A DNA stretch of 17,233 nucleotides. It comes from JBBSQE01 sp038258095. GTDB taxonomy: Bacteria > Actinomycetota > Thermoleophilia > Solirubrobacterales > 70-9. Both the position numbers and the translations under genes were made by a program. The DNA lies in NCBI GenBank assembly GCA_038258095.1, contig JBBSQE010000040.1, positions 1 to 17,233 on the forward strand. Reading direction: 5' to 3'. Below the pieces are notes generated by a model. That model saw only the letters and a program-made list of their open reading frames with translations. It was not told the DNA's origin and ran no database searches. Positions 6,814 through 14,377 of this stretch are shown here, piece after piece. Each line of letters opens with the position of its first letter. Position 1 is the stretch's first letter.

Positions 6814-7665
6814 TCACTTCGGCTTTACCGAGTAGACGTTGATCTCAGGCGGGACGCCCTTGCCCCGGTAAAAGCGCTTCTTCCTTACCTTCAGGGAGTC
6901 GGCGTCGAGCTGCTCCAGGACGGGCTCGGACACCAGCAGCTCGTCGGACCCGGCGCCCTCGGCGATCCGTGCCGCGATGTTGACGTCGACTCCCAGGTAG
7001 TCGCCGCCGATCCGCTGCGGACAGCCGAGGTGCATGCCGGCTCGGATGTGGGGCTGGTAGCCCTCGGCCTGGACCCCGGCCAACCGCTCGCGGGCCTCGA
7101 GGATGGCGCTGAGCGCGTCGGTCGGATCCTCGAAGGCGGCCATCATTCCGTCGCCGAGGCGCTTAACGACCTCGCCGCGGGCGTTCTTCACGGGAGGCTC
7201 GATCGCCTCGCCGACGTCCCGAAGGAGCTTCAGGGCTGCGTCATCACCGGCGGTCATCGCCCAGTTGGAGAAATCGACCAGGTCGGTGAAGGCGATGACG
7301 AGCTCGCGCTGGCCCCGGCGGGCGGGCCCGTCGGTCATCGCGTCCCAGACCTGGAGGGCTCCGAGCCCCGCCTCGCGCAGAAGGCCGGGTCGTTCCTCCG
7401 AGGCTTCGACGAAACGGCGGGCGACGGCCTGGGAACCGACCTTTCCGCCGGTCGAGAGTGAGTCGCCGAAGCGCGAGTCGCCCGGCAGGATCTCTCTCAG
7501 GCCGCGGACGGCGCCGAGCATCAGCCGCTTGTTGCGCTCGCGGGCGGCGCTCCGGTCGGCATCCTCGCCACCCTCCCCCTCCGGCGGATCGGCCTCGGCA
7601 TCGTCTCGGCCTGATCTCTCGGGCGGGTCGGTGTCAGTCTGCTCTTCGGTCATCGGGGTTCGCAT
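6814..7665 (-). CDS. Class III adenylate/guanylate cyclase
   Basis: Makes a cyclic nucleotide, most likely cAMP from ATP, as a head-to-tail homodimer in the cytosol; no transmembrane segment is seen. It has 283 aa: an acidic, disordered N-terminus (1-45), a helical linker region (45-115) and the cyclase homology domain (about 122-280). Metal-binding aspartates are Asp128 in AFTDLVDFS and Asp172 in KRLGDGMMAAF. Lys168 and Asp227 are at the adenine-recognition positions, and Asn229 and Arg233 in VDVNIAARI are the transition-state pair. All key residues are present, so an active enzyme is expected, with adenylate specificity favoured by the Lys/Asp pair. The ATG at 7665 was chosen; ATG 7653 is possible and neither has a strong ribosome site. 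First gene of an operon with the coiled-coil protein, divergent from the GT-C-like gene. Confidence 0.92.
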   Translation of the reverse strand: MRTPMTEEQTDTDPPERSGRDDAEADPPEGEGGEDADRSAARERNKRLMLGAVRGLREILPGDSRFGDSLSTGGKVGSQAVARRFVEASEERPGLLREAGLGALQVWDAMTDGPARRGQRELVIAFTDLVDFSNWAMTAGDDAALKLLRDVGEAIEPPVKNARGEVVKRLGDGMMAAFEDPTDALSAILEARERLAGVQAEGYQPHIRAGMHLGCPQRIGGDYLGVDVNIAARIAEGAGSDELLVSEPVLEQLDADSLKVRKKRFYRGKGVPPEINVYSVKPK

Positions 7666-7797
7666 TCTCGCTGTTCTCGAGTTCCTACCCGGTCAGCCCG
7701 AAGGGTTACACGGATCTGTGTCATATCGGGGAACCGGAGGCCCTCGCCCTGCTTCAAATAGGATTCCGCCGGTGTTCGGCGACCTTTTCGTAGAGCC

Positions 7798-9996
7798 ATG
7801 ACGCCGAGCTTCGGCGCCTACCTCGGCGGCAGCATTGCGATCATCGGGATCGTCTGCGCCCTCGGCCTGGGTGCCTACTGGCTGCGGCGCTGGATCGTCC
7901 CGGAGTTCTCCGGCGGGCTTGCGCGCCTGGCGGATGCCACGATCGGCGTAGCCCTGCTCGTGCTCACCCTCCAGGCGCTCGGCACCTTCAGTGTCCTCCG
8001 TCTCGGCTGGATCATCATCGGCTGTATCGCTGTGGGGCTCGGTGCCGCAGCCCTCGGCTGGCGCAAGGTGCCCAGGGACGTGACCGAGGTCCAACCGCCC
8101 ACCATCAACACGCTGATGCTCCTGATCGCCGTCGGCGTCGCCTCGTTCACCGTCGCCGAGTGGACCTTCCCGTCACAGCTCGCCCTGGACCAGGGCATGT
8201 TCGGCGGCGACACCACCTGGTACCACATGCCTTTCGCGGCTCGGTTCGCGCAGGAGGGCTCGATCGACCACCTGCATCTGACCGACCCGCTTCGCCTCGC
8301 CGCCTGGTTTTACCCGCAGAGCTCCGAGCTGATCCACGGAGCTGCCATCGCGGTGATGCAGAGCGATTGGCTGTCGCCGCTGATCAACATGGGTTGGCTG
8401 GCGATCGGCCTGCTGGCCGCCTGGTGCGTCGGCCGCCCCTACAACGTCGGCCCCGCATCGCTCGTGGCGGGTGCGCTGGTCCTCGACTCGGGCGTCATGA
8501 TCGAGACGCAGCCGGGGGAGGGGCGGAACGACATCATGGCCTTCGCGTTTCTGTTGGCCTTCGTGGCGTTCTTGATCAACGGGCACCAGCGAAGAGCCCC
8601 GACGGCCGGCGCGGTGCAGGACACCCCTGACCCGGACGCGCCGCTGCTCGACAAGGGGCCTCTGATCATGGCCGGAATCGCCGCCGGCCTTGCGATCTCC
8701 GTAAAGCTCACGATGCTCGCGCCCGTCGGCGCCATCACTCTCGGGATGATCGTGATCAGCGGCCGCCGCCGCTGGTTCACCACCGCCTGGGTCATGGGCC
8801 TGTCCACCTTCATCGTCGGCGGCTACTGGTATGTCCGAGCCGCCGTCAAGTCCGGAGGCAACCCGATCCCCCAGATCGGTTTCGGCCCGCTCAACCTGCC
8901 GCGGCCGGACCAGATGCCGCTCGACCCGCGCCCGCGATTCAGCGTTGCCCACTACATCACCGACACGTCGATCTATCGCAAGTGGTTCTTCCCCGAGCTC
9001 GACAACGCGCTCGGACCGCTCTACCCGCTGATTCTCGTCGTGGCGTTCGCGGCGGTCGTCTACATCGTGATCCGCTCACGCAACAAGGTGCTGCGCGTGG
9101 TCGCGGCGGCGGCGCTCCTGACCGCGGTCGTCTACATCTTCACCCCGCTCACGGCAGCCGGTCAGGAGGGGGACCCGCGCGGCTTCTTCACGAACACGCG
9201 CTATCTGATGCCGGGTCTAGTGCTCGCGTTCGTGCTGCTGCCGATAGCACGGCCATTGCGGGCGCCCGAACGGCGTGCGTGGCAGACCCTGATCTTCCTC
9301 GCGGCCCTCTACGCGATCACGGTCCTCGCCACGCCCCGCTGGTACCCGGGCTTCATCGCCGGCACCATCTTCATCACGCTCGCCCTGGTGTGGGCCCCGT
9401 CCGGGCTCGCCTTTCTGCGAAGCCGCAAGCGGATCGGGGCGACGGGTGCGGTGGCCGTGATCGCCTCGATTGTGCTGCTTGCCGTGGTCCTCGGCCGCGC
9501 CCAGCAGGTCCAGTACGCAAAGCACCACTACACCCGCTCGAGCCTCTTCCTCGGGGAAGGCGGCCCCCAGGCTGCTTACGACTTCATCTATCCACTGCAC
9601 GACAAGAGGATCGGCATCTCCGGCTCGGGCGAGATCTTTTTCGGCCAGTACGGCTACTACGGGGCCGATCTCTCAAACTACGTGCAGTACATCGGTGTCC
9701 CCGGCAGGGACGGGACCTACCGTCTGGCGACCACCTGCCGCTCGTTTCGAAACGAGGTCCACGCAGGCAACTACGACTTCCTCGTGATCAGCCAGTACAC
9801 GCAGGACTCGCCGGACGCCCAGTTCCGCTACCCGCTGCGCGCCTGGACCCAGACCGACCCGGCTCTCAAGGAGGTTGTCGCCGAGCCCGACATCGCGCCC
9901 CAGGCCGACTGGGTCTACGAGGTCGTGGGCAAGCTCGATCCGAACGGTTGCAAGGCCGTCGGCGAGAAGGCCGCGCAGAAGCAGAAGCAGAAGTAG
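7798..9996 (+). CDS. Polytopic membrane protein, GT-C glycosyltransferase-like
   Basis: 732-aa integral membrane protein. Hydrophobic segments run from about residue 8 to 600 (around ten or more helices), followed by a C-terminal non-membrane part of about 150 residues. A loop near residues 128-150 contains LDQGMFGGDTTWYHMPFAARF. An acidic residue in the first large extracytoplasmic loop, here Asp138 beside an aromatic patch, is typical of GT-C polyprenyl-phosphate-dependent sugar transferases (ArnT/PMT/GT39-like). QSSELIHG and PGEGRNDIMAF are further loop motifs. I infer a lipid-linked sugar transfer role in the cell envelope but cannot name donor or acceptor, and no other glycan genes are beside it. 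The ATG at 7798 begins MTPSFGAYL; a strong ribosome site is not seen. It ends 16 bp before the convergent thioesterase stop. Confidence 0.7.
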   Translation: MTPSFGAYLGGSIAIIGIVCALGLGAYWLRRWIVPEFSGGLARLADATIGVALLVLTLQALGTFSVLRLGWIIIGCIAVGLGAAALGWRKVPRDVTEVQPPTINTLMLLIAVGVASFTVAEWTFPSQLALDQGMFGGDTTWYHMPFAARFAQEGSIDHLHLTDPLRLAAWFYPQSSELIHGAAIAVMQSDWLSPLINMGWLAIGLLAAWCVGRPYNVGPASLVAGALVLDSGVMIETQPGEGRNDIMAFAFLLAFVAFLINGHQRRAPTAGAVQDTPDPDAPLLDKGPLIMAGIAAGLAISVKLTMLAPVGAITLGMIVISGRRRWFTTAWVMGLSTFIVGGYWYVRAAVKSGGNPIPQIGFGPLNLPRPDQMPLDPRPRFSVAHYITDTSIYRKWFFPELDNALGPLYPLILVVAFAAVVYIVIRSRNKVLRVVAAAALLTAVVYIFTPLTAAGQEGDPRGFFTNTRYLMPGLVLAFVLLPIARPLRAPERRAWQTLIFLAALYAITVLATPRWYPGFIAGTIFITLALVWAPSGLAFLRSRKRIGATGAVAVIASIVLLAVVLGRAQQVQYAKHHYTRSSLFLGEGGPQAAYDFIYPLHDKRIGISGSGEIFFGQYGYYGADLSNYVQYIGVPGRDGTYRLATTCRSFRNEVHAGNYDFLVISQYTQDSPDAQFRYPLRAWTQTDPALKEVVAEPDIAPQADWVYEVVGKLDPNGCKAVGEKAAQKQKQK

Positions 9997-10012
9997 GCCG
10001 GGCCCTACCCGG

Positions 10013-10420
10013 TCAGCCGAGGTAGGTGGCCAGGCTGGAGCGCACGTGGTCCGGGATCGGCGTCTTGCCGCCCCCGTCGGTTGCGACGAAGACGTGGCGG
10101 AGCTCGCCTTCGCTGCAGAGAGCTCCGTTGGTGCTGATCTCAAGGGCGCTTCTCATGCTGGTCGTACCGAGGTGCTGCACGGTGACGGCGACCTGCGCCT
10201 CGGCGTCGAAGGGCAGCGGCGCGAGGTAACGAATCTCCGCCTCGGCCACGACCATGTCGACGCCCTTTGCGACCATCTCGTCGTAAGGGCCGATCGCGGT
10301 CCGCCACAGCTCGCTCATCGCCACGTCGAAGTACTCGAGATGGTTGGCGAAGAAGACGACGCCCTGCGGATCGCAGTCCGAGTAGCGCACGCGGAGACTG
10401 TGGGTGAAGGGTTTGGCCAA
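10013..10420 (-). CDS. Acyl-CoA thioesterase, hotdog (4HBT/YbgC-like) family
   Basis: Small cytosolic thioesterase, 135 aa from the TTG at 10420, the usual length for the family. RVRYSDCDPQGVVFFANHLE at residues 10-29 is the 4-hydroxybenzoyl-CoA thioesterase signature; Asp17 in DPQG is the expected catalytic acid and FANHLEYF helps shape the active site. The middle has the hotdog strands (AEAEIRYLAPLPFDAEAQVA). No ATG is available in frame. Sequence further upstream in this frame would run into the tRNA gene on the other strand, so longer starts are unlikely. TACAAT (10433-10428 on the minus strand) followed by seven bases and TTG suggests a leaderless message. The substrate is not defined; convergent with the GT-C-like gene. 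Confidence 0.88.
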   Translation of the reverse strand: MAKPFTHSLRVRYSDCDPQGVVFFANHLEYFDVAMSELWRTAIGPYDEMVAKGVDMVVAEAEIRYLAPLPFDAEAQVAVTVQHLGTTSMRSALEISTNGALCSEGELRHVFVATDGGGKTPIPDHVRSSLATYLG

Positions 10421-10427
10421 GCGGGCG

Positions 10428-10433
10428 ATTGTA
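10428..10433 (-). promoter_or_regulatory. Candidate -10 box for leaderless thioesterase mRNA
   Basis: TACAAT seven bases before the TTG start, so transcription would begin at or very near the start codon. No -35 match is seen at 16-18 bp upstream. Confidence 0.4.
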
Positions 10434-10477
10434 TGCCTGCACGTCAAGCCACCGGAGCGGGCACAATCCCAGGGCGA

Positions 10478-10551
10478 GCCCCCGTAGCTCAGCTGGATAG
10501 AGCGCCGGCCTTCTAAGCCGGATGTCGCAGGTTCGAATCCTGCCGGGGGCG
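10478..10551 (+). tRNA. tRNA-Arg (anticodon UCU)
   Basis: 74-nt tRNA with a 7-bp acceptor stem GCCCCCG/CGGGGGC (10478-10484 with 10544-10550), discriminator G at 10551, D stem GCTC/GAGC, a 5-bp anticodon stem CCGGC/GCCGG with loop CTTCTAA (anticodon TCT at 10512-10514), a short variable loop, and T arm GCAGG-TTCGAAT-CCTGC. CCA is not encoded. It decodes AGA, a rare codon in such GC-rich genomes. No integrase or repeated 3' end is seen nearby, so there is no sign of an att site here. Confidence 0.97.
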
Positions 10552-10576
10552 CTCCGATGGCGGTGTCGAGCTGGCG

Positions 10577-10582
10577 TAAACT
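10577..10582 (+). promoter_or_regulatory. Candidate -10 box for leaderless hicB-like mRNA
   Basis: TAAACT followed by seven bases (GAAACCC) and the ATG at 10590. The gene has no Shine-Dalgarno sequence, which fits leaderless initiation. The tRNA ends only 38 bp upstream, so readthrough from the tRNA promoter is another possibility. Confidence 0.4.
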
Positions 10583-10589
10583 GAAACCC

Positions 10590-10808
10590 ATGACCCGCCG
10601 GGAGTACGAGATCGCCTTGGTGCCGGAGCCCGATGGCGGCCTCAGCGTATTTGTGCCTGAGCTGCCTTCGGTGTCAACCCAGGAGGAAACCGCCGAGGAC
10701 GCTCTCGAGATGGCTAAAGAGGCAATCGAGCTCTACGTCGAGGTGATGGAGGAGGACGGGTTGCCGCTGCCGACAGTGCAACGCAAGCAGGTTGCAGTCG
10801 GCGGGTGA
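10590..10808 (+). CDS. HicB-like antitoxin domain protein
   Basis: 72-aa protein of the HicB/UPF0150 fold, a degraded RNase H-like domain that in HicAB modules binds and blocks the HicA mRNA interferase. YEIALVPEPDGGLSVFVPEL (residues 5-24) is the typical first beta hairpin (usually YxxxxxxDexGyxxxxPdl). It continues into SVSTQEETAEDALEMAKEAI (27-46), the conserved helix. The ATG at 10590 was chosen because it matches the family N-terminus; an upstream ATG at 10557 would start inside the tRNA trailer. No C-terminal DNA-binding domain is present, so autoregulation would need a partner. No intact hicA follows; a short frame starts at an overlapping GTGA but has no clear HicA motif. It could be a solitary HicB-like protein, which are common. 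Confidence 0.8.
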   Translation: MTRREYEIALVPEPDGGLSVFVPELPSVSTQEETAEDALEMAKEAIELYVEVMEEDGLPLPTVQRKQVAVGG

Positions 10809-10922
10809 GCGAGCCGCTTCGGACCATCGCGGACAAGCGGTCAGAAAAAGCTCCGCAAGGGGTGGGGGGCCGGCGGCGCCGTGTTCGCTCTGCCCCGTCA
10901 ATGAATGCCAGGGCGTGAGATC

Positions 10923-10950
10923 TGTGCCACAATCTCCGGCCGATGGCACA
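10923..10950. promoter_or_regulatory. Inverted repeat across the antitoxin start, probable autorepression operator
   Basis: TGTGCCA (10923-10929) and TGGCACA (10944-10950) are perfect inverted 7-mers, 21 bp centre to centre or two helical turns, and the right half overlaps the ATG at 10943. CACAAT at 10928-10933 could be the -10 box. A near-direct repeat CACAATC..CTCCG also lies over the same bases. This is where an AbrB-type antitoxin would be expected to bind its own operon. Confidence 0.55.
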
Positions 10951-11194
10951 ATCACTCCGAATCGGAGCCCAAGGACGGCTAGTTCTACCGTCCGCTATGC
11001 GCCGGGCACTTGACATCAAGCAAGGGGATGAGCTCGCGGTACGTCTCGAGGGTCGACGCATAGTGCTCGAGCCTCGGGATGAACTCCTGCGGCGCATCCA
11101 GGGAGAACTCCGGGAGTCGCGCGGTAAGCGCAGTCTCGTCGAGGAGCTGATCGAGGAGCGGCGGCGAGAGGCGGCTCGCGAGCGCTCCCAGTGA
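10943..11194 (+). CDS. AbrB/MazE-type antitoxin (VapB-like)
   Basis: 83-aa antitoxin of the type II toxin-antitoxin pair with the PIN gene that follows. The N-terminal swapped-hairpin DNA-binding domain covers residues about 3-46: SLRIGAQGRLVLPSAMRRAL then GDELAVRLEGRRIVLEP, the SpoVT/AbrB pattern. The charged helical tail (about 48-83, rich in Arg and Glu) is the expected toxin-binding part. The ATG at 10943 was chosen; no ribosome site is seen. It overlaps the toxin by four bases (GTGA, 11191-11194), which means translational coupling. Likely represses its own promoter through the inverted repeat around its start. Confidence 0.9.
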   Translation: MAQSLRIGAQGRLVLPSAMRRALDIKQGDELAVRLEGRRIVLEPRDELLRRIQGELRESRGKRSLVEELIEERRREAARERSQ

Positions 11195-11577
11195 GCGAAC
11201 TGGCCATTCTCGATGCGTCTGCCCTGCTCGCAGCTCTCGCTGACGAGCCTGGTGGGGAGCGCGTGGCCAGGCTGCTCGATGGGGCCGTCGTCTCCAGTGT
11301 GAATTGGGCGGAGGTCCTGGGACGCTTTGTCGACCTCGGTCTCGAAACCGGGGATCGCGAGGCTGAGATCGAGTCTCTGGGGGTTTCGATCGAGCCGTTC
11401 ACCGTTCGTCAAGCGGAGTTGGCCGCCGGACTCCTGCCGCTTACTCGGAAGGCTGGGTTATCGTTCGGCGACCGCGCCTGCCTCGCCGTTGCGCTCGATC
11501 TCGGGGGCCATCCGGTGACGGCCGATCGAGCCTGGGGGCGAATCGACATCGGCCTCCAGGTGACCTTGATCAGGTAG
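11191..11577 (+). CDS. PIN-domain toxin ribonuclease (VapC-like)
   Basis: 128-aa endoribonuclease toxin, the full length expected for VapC. The four acidic metal-binding residues are all present: Asp8 in LDASALLA, Glu41 in NWAEVL, Asp94 in LSFGDRACLA and Asp112 in TADRAW. Starts at GTG 11191, overlapping the antitoxin stop. In known family members the toxin cleaves tRNA or rRNA using magnesium and is held inactive by the antitoxin; the target here is unknown. Nothing in the sequence suggests inactivation. Confidence 0.93.
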   Translation: MSELAILDASALLAALADEPGGERVARLLDGAVVSSVNWAEVLGRFVDLGLETGDREAEIESLGVSIEPFTVRQAELAAGLLPLTRKAGLSFGDRACLAVALDLGGHPVTADRAWGRIDIGLQVTLIR

Positions 11578-11623
11578 CTCGGTCCTCGGTCTGCTCACCA
11601 CACTGCCGTCCCATCGCCTTCCG

Positions 11624-13663
11624 TCAGCGGCTCAGCGGCTTCGGCTGACCGATCAGCGGCGTCTTCACCGGCGCCGCGGCGCCGACCATGACGACCATGT
11701 GGTAGCCGCCCGGGTTGTACTTGTACACCGGGACGCGCTTCCAGTTGTTGGTGATCCAGACATTGCCCGCAGGGTCGATCTCCACGGCGGTGTTCCGCTG
11801 CAGGCCCTCGAAGCGGTAACCGTTCCTTGGCGAGATCGGGTCGCCGGTCCTCCTGCCCTTGGGACAACGGTTTGAGCGGGCCCCGCAGAACTTGGTCACC
11901 CTACGGCCGTCGAAGTTGCTGACCCAGACATTGTCGTCACCGTCGATCGCCATGCCCCACGGGACCTTTGCGCCGCCTCCGCGGAACCCCCTGCGGGGGC
12001 TCTTGACTGTCCCGTCGGAGCCGATCAGGGTCACCGATCCGCCCAGGTCCTCAAAATTGAGCGTGCTGCCGGGGCAGGGCAGGTTCAGCACCCCGGAGTT
12101 CGAGACCCAGATGTTGCCGCGCGTGTCGCTGGCAACGCCCATCGGGTAGTTGAGGCCGCCACCGGTGATCGGCGACTTCGCGGTCGGCCAGCCGCCGCGG
12201 GTGTACATCCCGACCTTGTCACCGAGCGTGCTGGTGATGAAGCCGTTGCCCCGCCGGTTGAAGGCGATGTCGAACGGTTTGTCGAGGTTCGGGTCGCGCA
12301 TGATCTTCGCGTGGGTGGGATCCCCACCTGGATAGATCGTGAAGCTGTCGTGGGGCAAAGTCGTGCTCGACGGGTCGTTGTAGGGACCGCAGTTGGCGAT
12401 CCAGATGTCACCTGCATTGTTGGAGACGATGCCCTGCGGCCAGCTCAGGTCTCCACCGGTGATTCCGTTTCGACCCGAGAGGATCGTCCCGTCCTGCGCG
12501 TACTTGGAAACCGTGTTGTGGGGCGGCTGCTTGTGCTTCGGGCAGCCCGGAGCAGGCGAGGCGAAACCGAAGTTGGTGACCCAGATGTGGTTGTCGGGAT
12601 CGAAGGTGATGCCGTAGCCGGTGCCGCTGACCCCTCCTCCCACGATCGGGGAGAACGGCCGGTAGCTGCCATCGGGCCGGAAGACGGCGACGATGTTGCC
12701 GCCGCATACCGGGGTGCGGGGCTTGCGGCTGTAGGTGTAGTTGTTCCCCACCCAGGCGTTTCCGGCGGCGTCGAAGGCGATGTTGCCCGGCCCGTCGAGC
12801 GAGTGTCCGTCTCCATGGAAGCGCAGGAAGAGCGACCAGTTGTTGGGCCGCATGGACCTTGGGAGGGCCGGGCGATAAGGCGTGGGCCCCGAACGCGAGA
12901 GCCGGTAGAGCGCCCGGACCCGCTCGGACGGGTTGCGGGCAACGCCTGAGAACGCCTCCAGCGTGCCGTCCGCGCGCCTCTTGCCGCGGACCTGGGTGAC
13001 GCGGAAGAGCCGCCCGCACAGGAACTCCCTGCGAGCGCATCCCGCAAGCATGTTGGCGAGCGAGTTGAAGGTCGCCCGGGTGAGCGTCCGGCGGCCGTTC
13101 GGCGCCGTCCTCAGAACCTCATCGTCGAGGCCGGTCCTGGTGTCGACGAGGTTGCCGGCCATCATCGCCGCGTTCTGTGGCCCCGGAGACTCACCGCGGA
13201 TCCGCCACCCAGTGATGAACTGTGCCTCGCCGAAGCCGGCGGCCACCGTGGTTCGCTCGTTCACCGTGATCCGCGAGGGATACGGGCGGGTGCCGAGCAC
13301 CGAGGCGAGCCGGACCTGGCGGCGCAGGGTCGTCCCGGCCACGCCGCTGATGACATACAGAACCGCCTTGGAAGAGCGTGGAGTGCGGTAGCGGAAGTGG
13401 AAGCGACCGTGGCCGCCGGTCCGGTCCCTGCTGATCGCCACCGGCTGGGTGCGGGCGCTGGTCGTCTTCAGCAGGGTGACCGGGGTGCGGGTGATGGGCA
13501 TCCTGGCGCTCTTCAGGGTCCCGGTCATCGTGGCGGCCTGCGCCCCGGAGGGACCGGCCAGCATCAGCACCAGAGCGGTGGTTGCCGCCATCAGACAGGC
13601 GACGCCGCGAGCTCGGCGGTTGCCACCGGACTCGTCCCCCGCGACTTCCCTCACAAACTCCAC
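11624..13663 (-). CDS. Secreted NHL-repeat beta-propeller protein
   Basis: 679-aa exported protein. A late signal peptide is seen: charged residues to about 20, hydrophobic core VACLMAATTALVLMLAGPSG, and a likely cleavage after AQA at 43. Residues about 45-285 form a domain I do not recognise, starting with a beta-rich stretch (MTGTLKSARMPITRTPVTLL). From about 290 to 645 seven NHL/Vgb-like repeats follow, with the pattern G-I-x-D-x-x-G-N-x-W-V-x-N, for example GNIAFDAAGNAWVGN, YGITFDPDNHIWVTN, GIVSNNAGDIWIAN, MGVASDTRGNIWVSN and VEIDPAGNVWITN. This predicts a seven-bladed propeller outside the cell, used for binding or possibly lyase chemistry; the activity is unknown. Start choice is uncertain: GTG 13663 and GTG 13654 are the only standard starts after an in-frame stop, while the best ribosome site AAAAGGAG (13682-13689) lies 18 bp from the first of them. 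Confidence 0.88.
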   Translation of the reverse strand: MEFVREVAGDESGGNRRARGVACLMAATTALVLMLAGPSGAQAATMTGTLKSARMPITRTPVTLLKTTSARTQPVAISRDRTGGHGRFHFRYRTPRSSKAVLYVISGVAGTTLRRQVRLASVLGTRPYPSRITVNERTTVAAGFGEAQFITGWRIRGESPGPQNAAMMAGNLVDTRTGLDDEVLRTAPNGRRTLTRATFNSLANMLAGCARREFLCGRLFRVTQVRGKRRADGTLEAFSGVARNPSERVRALYRLSRSGPTPYRPALPRSMRPNNWSLFLRFHGDGHSLDGPGNIAFDAAGNAWVGNNYTYSRKPRTPVCGGNIVAVFRPDGSYRPFSPIVGGGVSGTGYGITFDPDNHIWVTNFGFASPAPGCPKHKQPPHNTVSKYAQDGTILSGRNGITGGDLSWPQGIVSNNAGDIWIANCGPYNDPSSTTLPHDSFTIYPGGDPTHAKIMRDPNLDKPFDIAFNRRGNGFITSTLGDKVGMYTRGGWPTAKSPITGGGLNYPMGVASDTRGNIWVSNSGVLNLPCPGSTLNFEDLGGSVTLIGSDGTVKSPRRGFRGGGAKVPWGMAIDGDDNVWVSNFDGRRVTKFCGARSNRCPKGRRTGDPISPRNGYRFEGLQRNTAVEIDPAGNVWITNNWKRVPVYKYNPGGYHMVVMVGAAAPVKTPLIGQPKPLSR

Positions 13664-13712
13664 CTTTCCGATGCTCTCGAGCTCCTTTTCAGATCAGGAC
13701 CTGTCGGCAAAC

Positions 13713-13735
13713 CTACACTGTTGCTGTAGCGTCAA
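13713..13735 (-). promoter_or_regulatory. Candidate promoter with inverted repeat before the NHL gene
   Basis: On the minus strand TTGACG (13735-13730) is a -35 match. Immediately after it CTACA and TGTAG form an inverted repeat with a 7-nt centre (13713-13729), in the spacer where a repressor could act. A clear -10 at 16-18 bp is lacking; TAGGTT at 14 bp is the nearest. Confidence 0.3.
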
Positions 13736-13744
13736 TAAGGCGAG

Positions 13745-13762
13745 GTGTAAGCAGGCTTACAC
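13745..13762. promoter_or_regulatory. Perfect 18-bp palindrome between tetR and the NHL gene
   Basis: GTGTAAGC, two bases, GCTTACAC. It lies 28 bp after the end of the TetR gene and about 80 bp before the NHL gene, both on the minus strand. It could be a regulator binding site for the NHL gene or a short terminator of the TetR transcript; there is no T-run, and a two-base loop is poor for an RNA hairpin, so a protein site is favoured. Confidence 0.5.
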
Positions 13763-13789
13763 GCCATCGGAGCAGAGCGAACCGCGGGC

Positions 13790-14377
13790 TCAGGCGGTGA
13801 GCGGGGTCTGTTCCACAAGGGCTCGCAGGATCCCGGTCAGGAGACCGTGGACCTGCTCGCGCGTGGCTCGGCCGGTCAGCAATTCCACGGCCGCTGCCTC
13901 GGCGGCTCCCAGGAACGCGCGCAGCGCCAGCCGCAACTCCTCTGAGGGCTCGGCGCCTCCGGTCTGGTTTCGCGCCATTCGCTCGATGGTCTCGGCGCGC
14001 ACGGCGGCGATCCGTTCAGCGACCCGCGGGTCGCTCCGGCCCTGGGCCCCGAAGAGGAGCGCCCAGTCGGAGCGGTCGCGCTCGATCGAGTCGAGGAACT
14101 CGTCGGTGTTGCGGTCGATCCTCTCCTCCAGCGGCAGATCGCGCAGATCGGTGCGCACCACCTGCGACAGGCGTTCGGCGCTCTCGTCGATGACCGCCAG
14201 GTAGAGCTCCTGTTTGGTACCGACGTAGTGGTTGACCAGACCGGGGGTGACGCCGGCCTCCCTGGCGATGTCGGCCATCGAAACGCTCGCATAGTCGTTG
14301 CGCGCGAACCCGGAACGAGCGATCGCGAGGATCTCGCTGCGTCTCGCCTCGGGCTCGAGCCGGGTCCAGGTGGCCAC
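13790..14377 (-). CDS. TetR-family transcriptional repressor
   Basis: 195-aa regulator. The N-terminal helix-turn-helix is at about residues 14-60: SEILAIARSGFARNDYASVS then MADIAREAGVTPGLVNHYVG and KQELYLAVI, the classical TetR pattern. The C-terminal helical ligand domain fills the rest, of normal length. GTG 14377 (MATWTRLEP) is the start; TACCCT six bases upstream on the minus strand suggests a leaderless message. It is divergent from the MMPL gene remnant, the usual arrangement for a repressor of an MMPL exporter, and a 15-bp palindrome lies between them. The gene itself is intact although its probable main target is broken. The ligand is unknown. Confidence 0.93.
   Translation of the reverse strand: MATWTRLEPEARRSEILAIARSGFARNDYASVSMADIAREAGVTPGLVNHYVGTKQELYLAVIDESAERLSQVVRTDLRDLPLEERIDRNTDEFLDSIERDRSDWALLFGAQGRSDPRVAERIAAVRAETIERMARNQTGGAEPSEELRLALRAFLGAAEAAAVELLTGRATREQVHGLLTGILRALVEQTPLTA

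Noticed and set aside
10478..10551. tRNA-Arg as an integration site for a mobile island
   Set aside because: No integrase gene and no second copy of the tRNA 3' end in the window.
10805..10918. Annotating an intact hicA toxin after the HicB-like gene
   Set aside because: Only 37 codons, with no GSH motif or dsRBD-like pattern; kept as a tentative finding only.
12311..12949. Plus-strand open frame opposite the NHL gene
   Set aside because: It mirrors the repeated NHL codons in antisense; the minus strand has a signal peptide and seven coherent repeats.
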